A stretch of 64,000 bases of DNA from Haloactinopolyspora alba (lineage in GTDB: Bacteria; Actinomycetota; Actinomycetes; Jiangellales; Jiangellaceae). The DNA is taken from positions 62,001-126,000 of the forward strand of contig NZ_PYGE01000007.1 in NCBI RefSeq assembly GCF_003014555.1, given 5' to 3'. The translations under genes and the position numbers were made by a program. The notes below the pieces were generated by a model, which was given only the letters and a program-made list of their open reading frames with translations, did not search any database and was not told the origin of the DNA. Shown here piece by piece: positions 49,653-57,719 of this stretch. Position 1 is the stretch's first letter. Every line of letters begins with the position of its first letter.

Positions 49653-50553
49653 ACGTCCCCGCCAGCATCTTGACGACCGGCGCCATCGCGCGCATCGACG
49701 GCTCCAGCACGGTGACGTAGGAGAAGCCGAAGCGTTCCCTTGCCGCGCGCACCTGACCGGCGATCTCCTCCACCGTCCCCACCAGCAACGTCGGAAGCTC
49801 CAGCAGTTGGTCGGTGTCCAGATAGTCGAGGCCGAAGTCGCGGCGCGCGGCGTCCATGACGGCCCGCCGGTCGTCGGTGACGATCACCTGCTGGACGAGG
49901 ATGTTCGCCTCGACGTCCGCGGCGCGTGCTCCCGCGGCCGCCCGGAAGTGCGCCACGCGATCGTCCAGCGTCTCGGCGCTGACCAGACGTAACGTGCCCG
50001 ACGGCGCGTCGTCGGCGAGCGTGGCCCCGGTGAAGGCCACGACGTCGGCGTGCTCGGCGGCGAGGCGGAGCATGCGGTCGCCGTGCCCGCCCAGCAGCAG
50101 TGGCGGGCGCGGATCCTGCGCGGGGCGCGGCTGGTGCTCCGGATCGCGCAGCCGGGTGTCGACGTCACGGACCGCGGCGGCCAGCCGGTCGACCCTCGCC
50201 CCCGGCGACTCCCACGGCAGCCCGGCCGTCTCGAACTCGTCGCGCACGTAACCCGTGCCGAGACCGAGCTCGAAGCGTCCTCCGCTGATCTGGTCGAGCG
50301 TGGCGACCTCGCGGGCGAGCAGCGCCGGGTTCCAGAACGCGGCGTTCAGCACGAACGTGCCCAGTCGTGCCCGCGTCGTGGCGCCGGCGGCAGCGGCCAG
50401 AGCCGGGAACGGCGCCGGCCCGCCGAGATGGTCGGGCACCAGGACGACGTCGTAGCCGAGCTGCTCCGCTTCGCGGCACGTGGCCGCCCATGCCTGGCCG
50501 GAGTGCACGGACCTGAGGTTGACACCGAACCGGAACGGCTTCTCGGGCAGCAT
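49651..50553 (-). CDS. F420-type LLM (luciferase-like) oxidoreductase
   Basis: 300 aa from ATG at 50553. A bacterial luciferase-like TIM barrel: FGVNLRSVHSGQAWAATCREAEQLGYD at the start (residues 8-34 as a landmark), VPDHLGG, then RLGTFVLNAAFWNPALLAREVATLDQISGGRFELGLG-type core and GYVRDEFETAGLP. Actinomycete members of this subgroup use coenzyme F420 rather than FMN, which is inferred here. The substrate is unknown. It is opposed to coaBC and metK and interrupts an otherwise co-linear core. Confidence 0.87.
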   Translation of the reverse strand: MLPEKPFRFGVNLRSVHSGQAWAATCREAEQLGYDVVLVPDHLGGPAPFPALAAAAGATTRARLGTFVLNAAFWNPALLAREVATLDQISGGRFELGLGTGYVRDEFETAGLPWESPGARVDRLAAAVRDVDTRLRDPEHQPRPAQDPRPPLLLGGHGDRMLRLAAEHADVVAFTGATLADDAPSGTLRLVSAETLDDRVAHFRAAAGARAADVEANILVQQVIVTDDRRAVMDAARRDFGLDYLDTDQLLELPTLLVGTVEEIAGQVRAARERFGFSYVTVLEPSMRAMAPVVKMLAGT

Positions 50554-50739
50554 GACGGCACCGTCTCCACTCCTGGGCTGACGACGGAAACGATCTCAAC
50601 CTAACCGACGCCGGCGCTGGACCGGAATACTCGCGCCGTCCGATCTCGTGCGGGCCGGGCCATCGCCTACAGTGTCTGTTCAGTCCATATCTCAGTCTCG
50701 TCCAGTTCCGTCATCGAGTGCGGCGCAAGGGAGCTCACC

Positions 50740-51930
50740 GTGTCTCGTCGTCTGTTCACCTCGGAGTCCGTCACCGAGGGCCACCCCGACAAGATCTGCG
50801 ACCAGATCAGCGACGCCGTGCTGGACGCGCTGCTCAAGGACGACCCGGCGAGTCGGGTGGCCGTCGAGACGTTGGTCACCACCGGGCAGGTGCACGTGGC
50901 CGGCGAGGTGACCACCGCGACCTACGCGGACATCCCCGAGATCGTGCGCGATGCGATCCTGGGCATCGGCTACGATTCGTCCACGAAGGGCTTCGACGGT
51001 CAGTCCTGCGGCGTGTCGGTGTCCATCGGCGCGCAGTCGCGCGACATCGCCCAGGGCGTCGAGACGGCCTACGAGCACCGCGTCGAGGGCGTCGAGGACC
51101 CGCTGGACCTGCAGGGGGCCGGCGATCAGGGGCTGATGTTCGGCTACGCCTGCGATGACACGCCCGAACTGATGCCGTTGCCGATCATCGTCGCGCATCG
51201 GCTGTCCGAGCGGCTGGCACAGGTGCGCAAGACCGGCACCGTCCCGTATCTGCGTCCCGACGGCAAGACCCAGGTGACCATCGAGTACGACGGCGATCAG
51301 CCGGTGCGGCTGGACACGGTCGTCGTCTCCACCCAGCACGCGGGCGACGTCGACCTCGACCAGCTGCTGACACCGGACGTGCGCGCGCACGTGGTCGAGC
51401 CGGTGCTGCAGAACTTCGAGCTCGATCACCACGACTACCGGCTGCTGGTCAACCCGACCGGGCGGTTCGAGATCGGCGGCCCGATGGGCGACGCCGGGCT
51501 GACCGGGCGCAAGATCATCATCGACACGTACGGCGGCATGGCCCGCCACGGCGGCGGCGCCTTCAGCGGCAAGGACCCGTCGAAGGTCGACCGGTCCGCG
51601 GCGTACGCGATGCGCTGGGTCGCGAAGAACGTCGTGGCCGCCGGCCTGGCGCGCCGCTGCGAGGTGCAGGTCGCCTACGTCATCGGCAAGGCCGAACCGG
51701 TCGGGCTGTTCCTCGAGTGCTTCGGAACCGAGCGGGTCCCGGTGCAGACCATCGAGCGGGCGGTGGACGCGGTGTTCGACCTGCGTCCCGCGGCGATCAT
51801 CGCCGACCTCGACCTGCTGCGCCCGATCTACGCGCAGACCGCGGCGTACGGGCACTTCGGCCGCGAGCTGCCGGACTTCACGTGGGAACGCACGGACCGC
51901 ATCGAGGCACTGCAGTCCGCCGCCGGCTGA
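50740..51930 (+). CDS. metK: S-adenosylmethionine synthetase
   Basis: 396 aa from GTG at 50740 with AAGGGAG upstream. It makes SAM from methionine and ATP. Signatures: [20 protein letters not shown] near the N-terminus, [12 protein letters not shown] (about residues 126-137), [19 protein letters not shown] (about 268-286) and [11 protein letters not shown] near the end. No SAM riboswitch was recognised in the 186 bp upstream. A cluster of CACCTGATC repeats follows the stop. Confidence 0.97.
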   Translation: MSRRLFTSESVTEGHPDKICDQISDAVLDALLKDDPASRVAVETLVTTGQVHVAGEVTTATYADIPEIVRDAILGIGYDSSTKGFDGQSCGVSVSIGAQSRDIAQGVETAYEHRVEGVEDPLDLQGAGDQGLMFGYACDDTPELMPLPIIVAHRLSERLAQVRKTGTVPYLRPDGKTQVTIEYDGDQPVRLDTVVVSTQHAGDVDLDQLLTPDVRAHVVEPVLQNFELDHHDYRLLVNPTGRFEIGGPMGDAGLTGRKIIIDTYGGMARHGGGAFSGKDPSKVDRSAAYAMRWVAKNVVAAGLARRCEVQVAYVIGKAEPVGLFLECFGTERVPVQTIERAVDAVFDLRPAAIIADLDLLRPIYAQTAAYGHFGRELPDFTWERTDRIEALQSAAG

Positions 51931-51940
51931 CGCGGTCTCG

Positions 51941-52104
51941 TCACCTGATCGTCGTTTGGTCACCTGATCTTCCCGGAAGTCGCGATCAGGTGACCCGGAA
52001 GCGGTCCGGCAGCGGTCAACTGGCACCTGATCATGTCCGCAATGTGGACTGCGAACGATCAGGTGCCAGAGCAGCGTTCAGGCGGCGAGATCTGTCACCT
52101 GATC
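51941..52104. repeat. Cluster of six CACCTGATC repeats in both orientations between metK and priA
   Basis: CACCTGATC appears at 51942, 51961, 52024 and 52096, and its reverse complement GATCAGGTG at 51984 and 52057. Two pairs form 12-bp-arm hairpins: GGTCACCTGATC 51958-51969 with 51984-51995, and TGGCACCTGATC 52021-52032 with 52057-52068. It fills the 233-bp gap. It may be a terminator array, a regulatory site or a dispersed repeat. Confidence 0.8.
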
Positions 52105-52163
52105 CACAACGGCAAGGCCCGCCAGGCGGACGGGCAGTCGCAGCCGTGCGGTAGAAACGCCCT

Positions 52164-54176
52164 GTGAGCGGAGCGGAGCCCGAACAGCCGGCACTGATGG
52201 CGGCGCCCGGACGCCGGCGTACCCGTTCCCGCACCCCTGAACCACTGGCCGACGAGCTGCCGGTCGCACGGGTGCTGGTGGACGTCCCGCTGCCGCACCT
52301 GGACCGGCCGTTCGACTACGTCGTGCCGAGTTCGATGGCCGACGACGCCGTGCCCGGCGCCCGCGTGGCCGTACGGTTCGCCGGCGCCGACCACAACGGA
52401 TTCGTGCTGGAACGCGTCGCGGAAAGCGAGCACGAGGGAAGCCTCGCCCGACTGCGCCGGGTCGTGTCGAGCGAGCCGGTTCTGACCCCGGAGGTGGCCC
52501 GGCTGGCACGGACGGTCGCCGACCGCTACGCGGGGACCGTGGCCGACGTCCTGCGCCTCGCGGTGCCGCCACGGCACGCCACCACCGAGCGTCGCCCGTC
52601 GCCCGCCCGCCCCGCCCCGCCCGAAGCGCCGCAGGCGGGCGGATGGAGCGGTCATGCCGGCGGGCAGGCGATGCTGGACGCGCTCGCCGCCGGGAAGGCG
52701 CCCCGGGCCGTCTGGAACCCGCCGCCGGGCGGCGACTGGCCGGATCTGACCGCGCGTGCCGTGGCGGCCACGCTCGCGGGCGGCCGCGGCGCGCTGGTCG
52801 TCGTTCCGGACGGACGTGACGCGGCGCGCGTGTCCGCTGCGCTGACCGCGCTGATCGGCGATGGCCACCACGTCGTGCTCGAGGCTGACGCCGGCCCGGC
52901 GAAGCGCTACCGCCGGTGGCTGGCGGCACTGCGAGGGTCGGCCGGCGCGGTCGTGGGGACGCGGTCGGCGGCGTTCGCGCCGGTGCGCGACCTCGGCCTG
53001 GTGTGCGTGTGGGACGACGGCGACGACCTGCACGCCGAGCCACGCGCGCCGTACCCGCACACCCGTGAGGTGCTGTTGCTGCGCGCCCACGACACCGGCG
53101 CCGCGGCACTGGTCGGCGGGTTCGCTCGCACGGCCGAGGCCGAGCTGCTGCTCACCACCGGTTGGGCACGCCCGCTCACTGCCGACCGCGCCGGCGTCCG
53201 CCGGTCGTCGCCGGTCGTGCGTACGGTGGGCGACGACTACGAACAGGCCCGCGACGAGGCCGCGCGCAGCGCCCGGCTGCCGTCCATGGCATGGCGCACC
53301 GTGCGCGACGGGCTGGCCAACGGCCCGGTGCTGGTCCAGGTGCCGCGGTCGGGATATCTGCCCGGCGTGGCCTGCGGCCGGTGCCGGGCGGCGGCGCGGT
53401 GCACCGCCTGCGCCGGTCCGCTGCGGCTCGGCCGCGCCGACGAGCCACCTCGTTGCGGGTGGTGCGCCACCGCGTACCCGTCGTGGCGCTGCCCGGAGTG
53501 CGGGCACACGACGCTGCGCGCCACGTCGGTGGGCGTCGGGCGCACGGCCGAGGAGCTGGGCCGCGTGTTCACCGGCACGCCGGTCGTGGTGTCGCGGGGT
53601 GACGGTGTGCGTGACGAGGTCGCGGCCGAGCCGGCGCTGGTGGTGGCGACACCTGGGGCGGAACCGCTCGCCGAGGGTGGTTACGCCGCGGCATTGCTTC
53701 TGGACGGGACGTCGATGCTGACCCGCCCGAGCCTGCGGGCGGCCGAGGAGGCGCTGCGGCGCTGGATGGGGGCGGTGGTGCTGGTGCGACCGGGACCGGA
53801 CGGCGGCAACGTCGTCGTCGTGACCGATCCGTCGGCGCCGGCGGTCCAGGCGCTGGTGCGGTGGGACCCGGCCGGCTTCGCGGGGCGCGAGCTGGCCGAG
53901 CGGGCGGAGTTGCACCTGCCGCCGGCCGCGCGGGTGGCCGAGCTCACCGGAGCGGACGCGGACGTCACGGACCTGCTGGACCAGGTCGAGGTGCCCGAGG
54001 CCGCCGAGACGCTGGGGCCGGCGCCGACCGACGACGGCGTGCGCGTCGTCATCCGGGTGCCGCGCGGCTCGGGGACGGCGTTGGCGGCGGCACTGCGCGC
54101 GGCGGCCGGGGTGCGTTCGGCACGGCGGTCCGGCGGTCCGGTGCGGGTCCGGATCGACCCCGTCGACCTCGGCTGA
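52164..54176 (+). CDS. priA: Probable primosomal protein N' (PriA-like), helicase motifs missing
   Basis: 670 aa from GTG at 52164. The N-terminal DNA-binding domain has VARVLVDVPLPHLDRPFDYVVPS (about 34-56). The zinc-binding region has eight cysteines (CGRCRAAARCTAC ... CGWC ... CPECG, about residues 410-455). The expected Walker A (GxTGSGKT) is absent, the Walker B box is CVWDDGDD instead of a DEEH type, and the protein is shorter than E. coli PriA. This loss of ATPase motifs is known for actinobacterial PriA-like proteins, so it probably binds forks without unwinding them. fmt, the usual next gene, is missing here. Confidence 0.9.
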   Translation: MSGAEPEQPALMAAPGRRRTRSRTPEPLADELPVARVLVDVPLPHLDRPFDYVVPSSMADDAVPGARVAVRFAGADHNGFVLERVAESEHEGSLARLRRVVSSEPVLTPEVARLARTVADRYAGTVADVLRLAVPPRHATTERRPSPARPAPPEAPQAGGWSGHAGGQAMLDALAAGKAPRAVWNPPPGGDWPDLTARAVAATLAGGRGALVVVPDGRDAARVSAALTALIGDGHHVVLEADAGPAKRYRRWLAALRGSAGAVVGTRSAAFAPVRDLGLVCVWDDGDDLHAEPRAPYPHTREVLLLRAHDTGAAALVGGFARTAEAELLLTTGWARPLTADRAGVRRSSPVVRTVGDDYEQARDEAARSARLPSMAWRTVRDGLANGPVLVQVPRSGYLPGVACGRCRAAARCTACAGPLRLGRADEPPRCGWCATAYPSWRCPECGHTTLRATSVGVGRTAEELGRVFTGTPVVVSRGDGVRDEVAAEPALVVATPGAEPLAEGGYAAALLLDGTSMLTRPSLRAAEEALRRWMGAVVLVRPGPDGGNVVVVTDPSAPAVQALVRWDPAGFAGRELAERAELHLPPAARVAELTGADADVTDLLDQVEVPEAAETLGPAPTDDGVRVVIRVPRGSGTALAAALRAAAGVRSARRSGGPVRVRIDPVDLG

Positions 54177-54245
54177 CGGCGTCGCGGCTGCCGCGCGCAG
54201 TGCCGGGGGCGTGCCGGGGCGCGGCGGGGCGCGGGGCGTGAGCCG

Positions 54246-54322
54246 TCACCAGGATCGTGCAGGCATCACCAGGCCTGCAGGGGTGGTGACGCATGGAATT
54301 CCATGGTGAACGTGATCATTCC
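54246..54322 (-). repeat. 77-bp 3'-end element, copy B
   Basis: Second copy of the element at 23461-23537, same orientation relative to its minus-strand neighbour. The stop codon of the ATPase gene (54316-54318) lies inside its TGATCA. The inner palindrome here is CCTGCAGG instead of CTTGCAAG, a paired change, and the outer stem has one substitution that stays a G-U pair only in the minus-strand transcript. Confidence 0.8.
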
Positions 54323-54993
54323 ACCAGGGAGCGGTAGTGGGCGACGGCGTCGGGCGGGGGACCGTCGTGGGCGATGCGTCCCTGGTCGAACACCAGCACC
54401 CGGTCCATGCGCTGGACTGCCTCGAGGTCGTGTGTGACGAGGATCACCCGCTGCGAGATGCGGGACAGCAGGTCGAGGACCCGGCGCGTGTTGCGCAGGT
54501 CCAGCAGGGTGGTGGGCTCGTCGCACACCAGGACCTTCGGCTCGGTGACCAGCACCGAACACAGCGCCAGCAGCTGCTTCTGGCCCCCGGACAGCAGATG
54601 CGCCGGGTGGTCGCGGTGCGAGGACAGGCCGAAGTCGGACAGCGCTTCGTCCACGACTTGCCGCGTGTCCGGCTTGCTCAGCCGCTGCGGGCGTAACCCG
54701 AACGCGACGTCCTCGGCCACGGTGGGCATGACGATCTGCGCATCCGGGTCGGTGAAGACGAATCCGACCCGTCGGCGGACTTCCGCGCCGTCGGAACGCG
54801 TGTCGAGCCCGTCGACCCGGACCGAGCCGTGCTGTGGCACGACGAGGCCGTTGAGCAGGCGTGCGAACGTCGACTTGCCGGAGCCGTTGGCGCCGATGAC
54901 GCCGACGCGGTGTTCGGTGAGGGTGACGTCGACGTCGCGCAGGACCGTCCGGGACTCGAAGCTGTGCCGGACACCGCACACCTCGATCGTCAT
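54316..54993 (-). CDS. Energy-coupling factor type ABC ATPase (BioM/CbiO-like), orphan
   Basis: 225 aa from ATG at 54993 (MTIEVCGVRHSFESRTVL). Walker A GANGSGKSTFARLLNG, Q-loop FTDPDAQIVMPTVAEDVAFG, signature LSGGQKQLLALCSVL, Walker B VLVCDEPTTLLD and H-loop VTHDLEAV. The Q-loop region and the short length mark ATPases of ECF importers for biotin, cobalt or other vitamins. In related genomes it is accompanied by EcfT (BioN) and BioY; none is encoded here, so partners must be elsewhere or lost. The gene ends inside the 77-bp repeat element. Confidence 0.85.
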   Translation of the reverse strand: MTIEVCGVRHSFESRTVLRDVDVTLTEHRVGVIGANGSGKSTFARLLNGLVVPQHGSVRVDGLDTRSDGAEVRRRVGFVFTDPDAQIVMPTVAEDVAFGLRPQRLSKPDTRQVVDEALSDFGLSSHRDHPAHLLSGGQKQLLALCSVLVTEPKVLVCDEPTTLLDLRNTRRVLDLLSRISQRVILVTHDLEAVQRMDRVLVFDQGRIAHDGPPPDAVAHYRSLVE

Positions 54994-55050
54994 GCGCCCG
55001 AGCCTACGGTGACCGCGGCGTCGGCCGGTATCCGGCTTGACGGCGCCACG

Positions 55051-55140
55051 TAGACTGGGCACATGAACTCCGTGGCCGATTAAACACGCGCGTCGTGTCC
55101 GAAGCAGTACGACCGCACACCTTCAGACGACGCCACGGAG
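55051..55140 (+). promoter_or_regulatory. ABC-F leader: promoter box, leader peptide and Shine-Dalgarno-masking inverted repeat
   Basis: A -10-like TAGACT (55051-55056) ends seven bases before the ATG of a six-codon reading frame. CTCCGTGGC (55068-55076), inside that frame, is the exact reverse complement of GCCACGGAG (55132-55140), which includes GGAG, the only ribosome-binding site of the ABC-F gene. A small hairpin ACACG / CGTGT (55084-55098) lies between. A ribosome on the leader peptide would open the long pairing. Confidence 0.5.
55063..55083 (+). CDS. Candidate leader peptide (MNSVAD) of the ABC-F gene, possibly leaderless
   Basis: ATG at 55063, six sense codons (Met-Asn-Ser-Val-Ala-Asp) and TAA. 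There is no Shine-Dalgarno site, but a -10-like box places transcription start at or near the ATG, so translation from a leaderless mRNA is possible. Codons 2-5 overlap the left arm of the repeat that would mask the ABC-F ribosome-binding site. ABC-F resistance genes are often controlled by such short upstream frames; coding here is inferred only from this layout. Confidence 0.4.
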   Translation: MNSVAD

Positions 55141-55152
55141 AATCCTCACCAC

Positions 55153-56751
55153 ATGATCACCGCAACTCAGGTCGAGCTGCGCGCGGGCGCGCGCATCCTG
55201 CTCGACGACGCGAGCTTTCGCATCAACCCCGGCGACAAGGTCGGGCTCGTCGGGCGCAACGGCGCCGGCAAGACGACGCTGACCCGCGTGCTGTCCGGCG
55301 AGGCGCAACCGGCCGACGGCAGCGTGTCGCGCACCGGCGACGTCGGCTACCTGCCCCAGGACCCGCGTACCGACGACCCCGAGGTCATCGCGCGTGACCG
55401 GATCCTGTCCGCGCGCGGGCTGGACCAGGTGGTGGCCGGGCTGCGCCGCGCCGAGAAGCAGATGGCCTCCAGCGACGCGGACGAGCACGAGAAGGGCATG
55501 CGCCGCTACGAGAAGCTCGAGGCGCAGTTCCTCGCGCTCGGCGGCTACGCGGTCGAGAGCGAGGCCGCGACCATCGGCGCCAGCCTGGGCCTCGACGACC
55601 GGGTGCTCGGCCAGCCGCTGCGCACGCTCTCGGGTGGCCAGCGCCGCCGCGTCGAGCTGGCGCGCATCCTGTTCTCCGACGCCGAGACTCTGCTGCTGGA
55701 CGAGCCGACCAACCACCTGGACGCCGACTCGGTGCTGTGGCTGCGCGACTTCCTGCGCTCCTACCGGGGCGGCCTGGTCGTCATCAGCCACGATGTGGCG
55801 CTGCTCGACCACACCGTCAACCGGATCTTCCACCTGGACGCGAACCGGACCGCGCTCGACGTCTACAACGTCGGCTGGCAGGCCTACCTCGAGCAGCGCG
55901 AGACCGACGAGCGTCGGCGTCACCGCGAGCGCGCCAACGCCGAGAAGAAGGCCACGGCGCTCAAGGCGCAGGCCGACAAGATGCGCTACAAGGCCACCAA
56001 GGCCACGGCCGCACAGAACATGATCAAGCGCGCCGACCGGCTGCTGTCCGGGCTCGAGGAGCAGCGGCGCTCGGACAAGGTCGCCAAGTTGCGCTTCCCG
56101 GACCCGGCGCCGTGCGGCAAGACGCCGCTCACCGCTACCGGGCTGTCCAAGTCCTACGGCTCGCTCGAGGTATTCACCGACGTCGACCTCGCGATCGACC
56201 GGGGGAGCCGGGTCGTCGTGCTGGGCCTCAACGGCGCGGGAAAGACGACCCTGCTGCGGTTGCTGGCCGGCGTCGAGACGGCCGACACGGGCGTTGTGGA
56301 GCCCGGACACGGCCTTCGCCTGGGTTACTACGCCCAGGAGCACGAAACGCTCGACACGGCGCGCACAGTCTTCGAGAACATGCGCTCCGCGGCGCCGGAC
56401 CTGCCGGCGCTGGAGGCGCGGCGCGTGCTCGGCTCGTTCCTGTTCTCCGGCGACGACGTCGACAAGCCGGCCTCGGTGTTGTCCGGTGGTGAGAAGACTC
56501 GCCTCGCGCTGGCGTCCCTGGTGGTCTCCAGCGCCAACGTCCTGCTGCTGGACGAGCCGACGAACAACCTCGACCCGGCCTCGCGCGAGGAGGTCCTGGG
56601 GGCGCTGCGGTCGTTCTCGGGCGCGATCGTGCTGGTCACACATGACGAAGGCGCCGTAGAGGCGCTCGGTCCCGAGCGCGTCGTCCTGTTGCCGGACGGG
56701 GCCGAGGATCTGTGGAACCCTGACTATGCCGAGCTCGTCTCACTGGCATAG
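55153..56751 (+). CDS. ABC-F family ATPase (ribosome-associated, Rv1473-like)
   Basis: 532 aa from ATG at 55153 (MITATQVELRAGARILLDD). Two ATPase domains without membrane segments: Walker A GRNGAGKTT and GLNGAGKTT, signatures LSGGQRRRVELARIL and LSGGEKTRLALASL, Walker B LLLDEPTNHLD and LLLDEPTNNLD. The linker between them (about residues 245-305) is highly charged (HRERANAEKKATALKAQADK), as in ABC-F proteins that reach into the ribosomal E and P sites. It resembles M. tuberculosis Rv1473, annotated as macrolide resistance and, from memory, part of the WhiB7 response. The leader suggests translation-dependent control. Confidence 0.92.
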   Translation: MITATQVELRAGARILLDDASFRINPGDKVGLVGRNGAGKTTLTRVLSGEAQPADGSVSRTGDVGYLPQDPRTDDPEVIARDRILSARGLDQVVAGLRRAEKQMASSDADEHEKGMRRYEKLEAQFLALGGYAVESEAATIGASLGLDDRVLGQPLRTLSGGQRRRVELARILFSDAETLLLDEPTNHLDADSVLWLRDFLRSYRGGLVVISHDVALLDHTVNRIFHLDANRTALDVYNVGWQAYLEQRETDERRRHRERANAEKKATALKAQADKMRYKATKATAAQNMIKRADRLLSGLEEQRRSDKVAKLRFPDPAPCGKTPLTATGLSKSYGSLEVFTDVDLAIDRGSRVVVLGLNGAGKTTLLRLLAGVETADTGVVEPGHGLRLGYYAQEHETLDTARTVFENMRSAAPDLPALEARRVLGSFLFSGDDVDKPASVLSGGEKTRLALASLVVSSANVLLLDEPTNNLDPASREEVLGALRSFSGAIVLVTHDEGAVEALGPERVVLLPDGAEDLWNPDYAELVSLA

Positions 56752-56875
56752 AGGAGTCCGCCCGATCTGCTTTTTTGGGCGCCATCCGGACGTGATCTTG
56801 TCTTCGAGTGGCGAAAAACGGTAATGGGGCGGATCATTGTCCTCTGTCATGCAGGACAACGAAACGGGAGGACGC

Positions 56876-57097
56876 GTGGCCGAGAAGTTGGCAAAGGGCG
56901 CGCGGATCAGCGGGGGGCAGCGTGACAAGCTCGCCTCTGACCTGAAGAAGAAGTACGAAAGCGGTCGGAGTATCCGCGAGCTCGCGACCGAGACCGGGCG
57001 CTCGTATGGGTTCGTGCACCGGGTTCTATCGGAATCCGGGGCCAATCTCCGTGGCCGAGGAGGAGCCACACGAGGCAAGGCGAAGAAGAAGTCCTGA
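56876..57097 (+). CDS. Small helix-turn-helix protein (Rv1473A-like)
   Basis: 73 aa from GTG at 56876, just after GGGAGGA; earlier in-frame starts (ATG 56849, TTG 56837) lack such a site. The core DKLASDLKKKYESGRSIRELATETGRSYGFVHRVLSESG is a helix-turn-helix (landmark residues about 16-54), followed by a basic tail RGRGGATRGKAKKKS. It follows the ABC-F gene by 124 bp, as Rv1473A follows Rv1473, and may regulate it or act on the ribosome or DNA. The function is not established. Confidence 0.82.
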   Translation: MAEKLAKGARISGGQRDKLASDLKKKYESGRSIRELATETGRSYGFVHRVLSESGANLRGRGGATRGKAKKKS

Positions 57098-57451
57098 CTC
57101 CAGCCCCCGCTGGTCGAGATGCCGGAGGAAGGGTGGCCTCCAGTACTCTCGCCTCGCTCCACCAACGCGAACCACACCTGTGTGCGTGGCCCCGGACGCG
57201 CACCACCGACCGGCACGGCCGGTGCGGTGGGTGCTCGCCGTCAACGGCGGGCTAGTCGTTGTCGGAGGGAGAATCGGGTACCGTCCCGATCCTCCGGGGC
57301 CGTCATTCTTCGCATGAAGTTGATCATCGACCAACGTAGTGCCCCGGCATTTCCGGCAAATCGCCGGTGTTGTCGGCGCTGTGGTGGCAGATCTCCGTTC
57401 ATGTATTGCCGAGTTCCCGTGTGTCTTCACAACGGACACGGCGGGCAGCGT

Positions 57452-57489
57452 CTGTGGCGTTCGCGGCCGTAACGGCGTGAACGCCACAG
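57452..57489. repeat. Nested 38-bp stem-loop
   Basis: Outer arms CTGTGGCGTTC (57452-57462) and GAACGCCACAG (57479-57489) are exact complements. Inner arms GCCGT and ACGGC surround one A. There is no gene end within 350 bp and no T-tract. Confidence 0.7.
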
Positions 57490-57527
57490 CGCCGCTGCTC
57501 CGAGCCGGGAAATGATCAACGCTCACG

Positions 57528-57559
57528 CCGGCTATTCGCCGGGCTCACCCGGCTATTCG
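57528..57559 (+). repeat. Short direct repeat CCGGCTATTCG, 21 bp apart
   Basis: Copies at 57528-57538 and 57549-57559, each preceded by GCTCAC with one base of length difference. It could be a tandem duplication or a pair of protein-binding sites upstream of the exporter gene. Confidence 0.55.
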
Positions 57560-57626
57560 TCGGTGTGTGACCGGCGGTTCCGGGCACGTGCGGTCCGCAC
57601 GCGGGCCGTCGTGGGCCGTGAGCGAA

Positions 57627-57656
57627 CATGATCATGGAATTCCCCATTGCGGGAAG
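57627..57656 (+). repeat. Fragment resembling the 77-bp 3'-end element
   Basis: It contains ATGATCATGGAATTCC, joining two blocks that are separated in copies A and B and in the opposite orientation to them. It may be a decayed or internally deleted copy; short length makes this uncertain. Confidence 0.35.
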
Positions 57657-57719
57657 AAAGCTGCGCCCGCGCGTGTTGTCGGCCCTCGAAGTCGCCGGAG
57701 ACGAGGAGGTCGACCACCG

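Larger units (their letters stand above)
57098..57719. other. Structured non-coding gap of 622 bp
   Basis: No convincing gene. From left to right: a bulged hairpin CGGAGG..ATCGGG / CCCGAT CCTCCG (57263-57296), a nested stem CTGTGGCGTTC / GAACGCCACAG enclosing GCCGT / ACGGC (57452-57489), a direct repeat CCGGCTATTCG (57528 and 57549), and a fragment resembling the 77-bp element (57627-57656). GC is lower than in the neighbouring genes around 57300-57440. The first hairpin could terminate the HTH gene. Confidence 0.65.

Noticed and set aside
50554-50739. Possible SAM riboswitch before metK
   Set aside because: I could not build any of the known SAM riboswitch helices in the 186 bp; only a weak -10-like TACAGT at 50668 was seen.
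57026-57526. 166-codon open frame on the minus strand in the gap after the HTH gene
   Set aside because: It has irregular composition, no recognisable motif, no ribosome-binding site, and overlaps several hairpins and the HTH gene.
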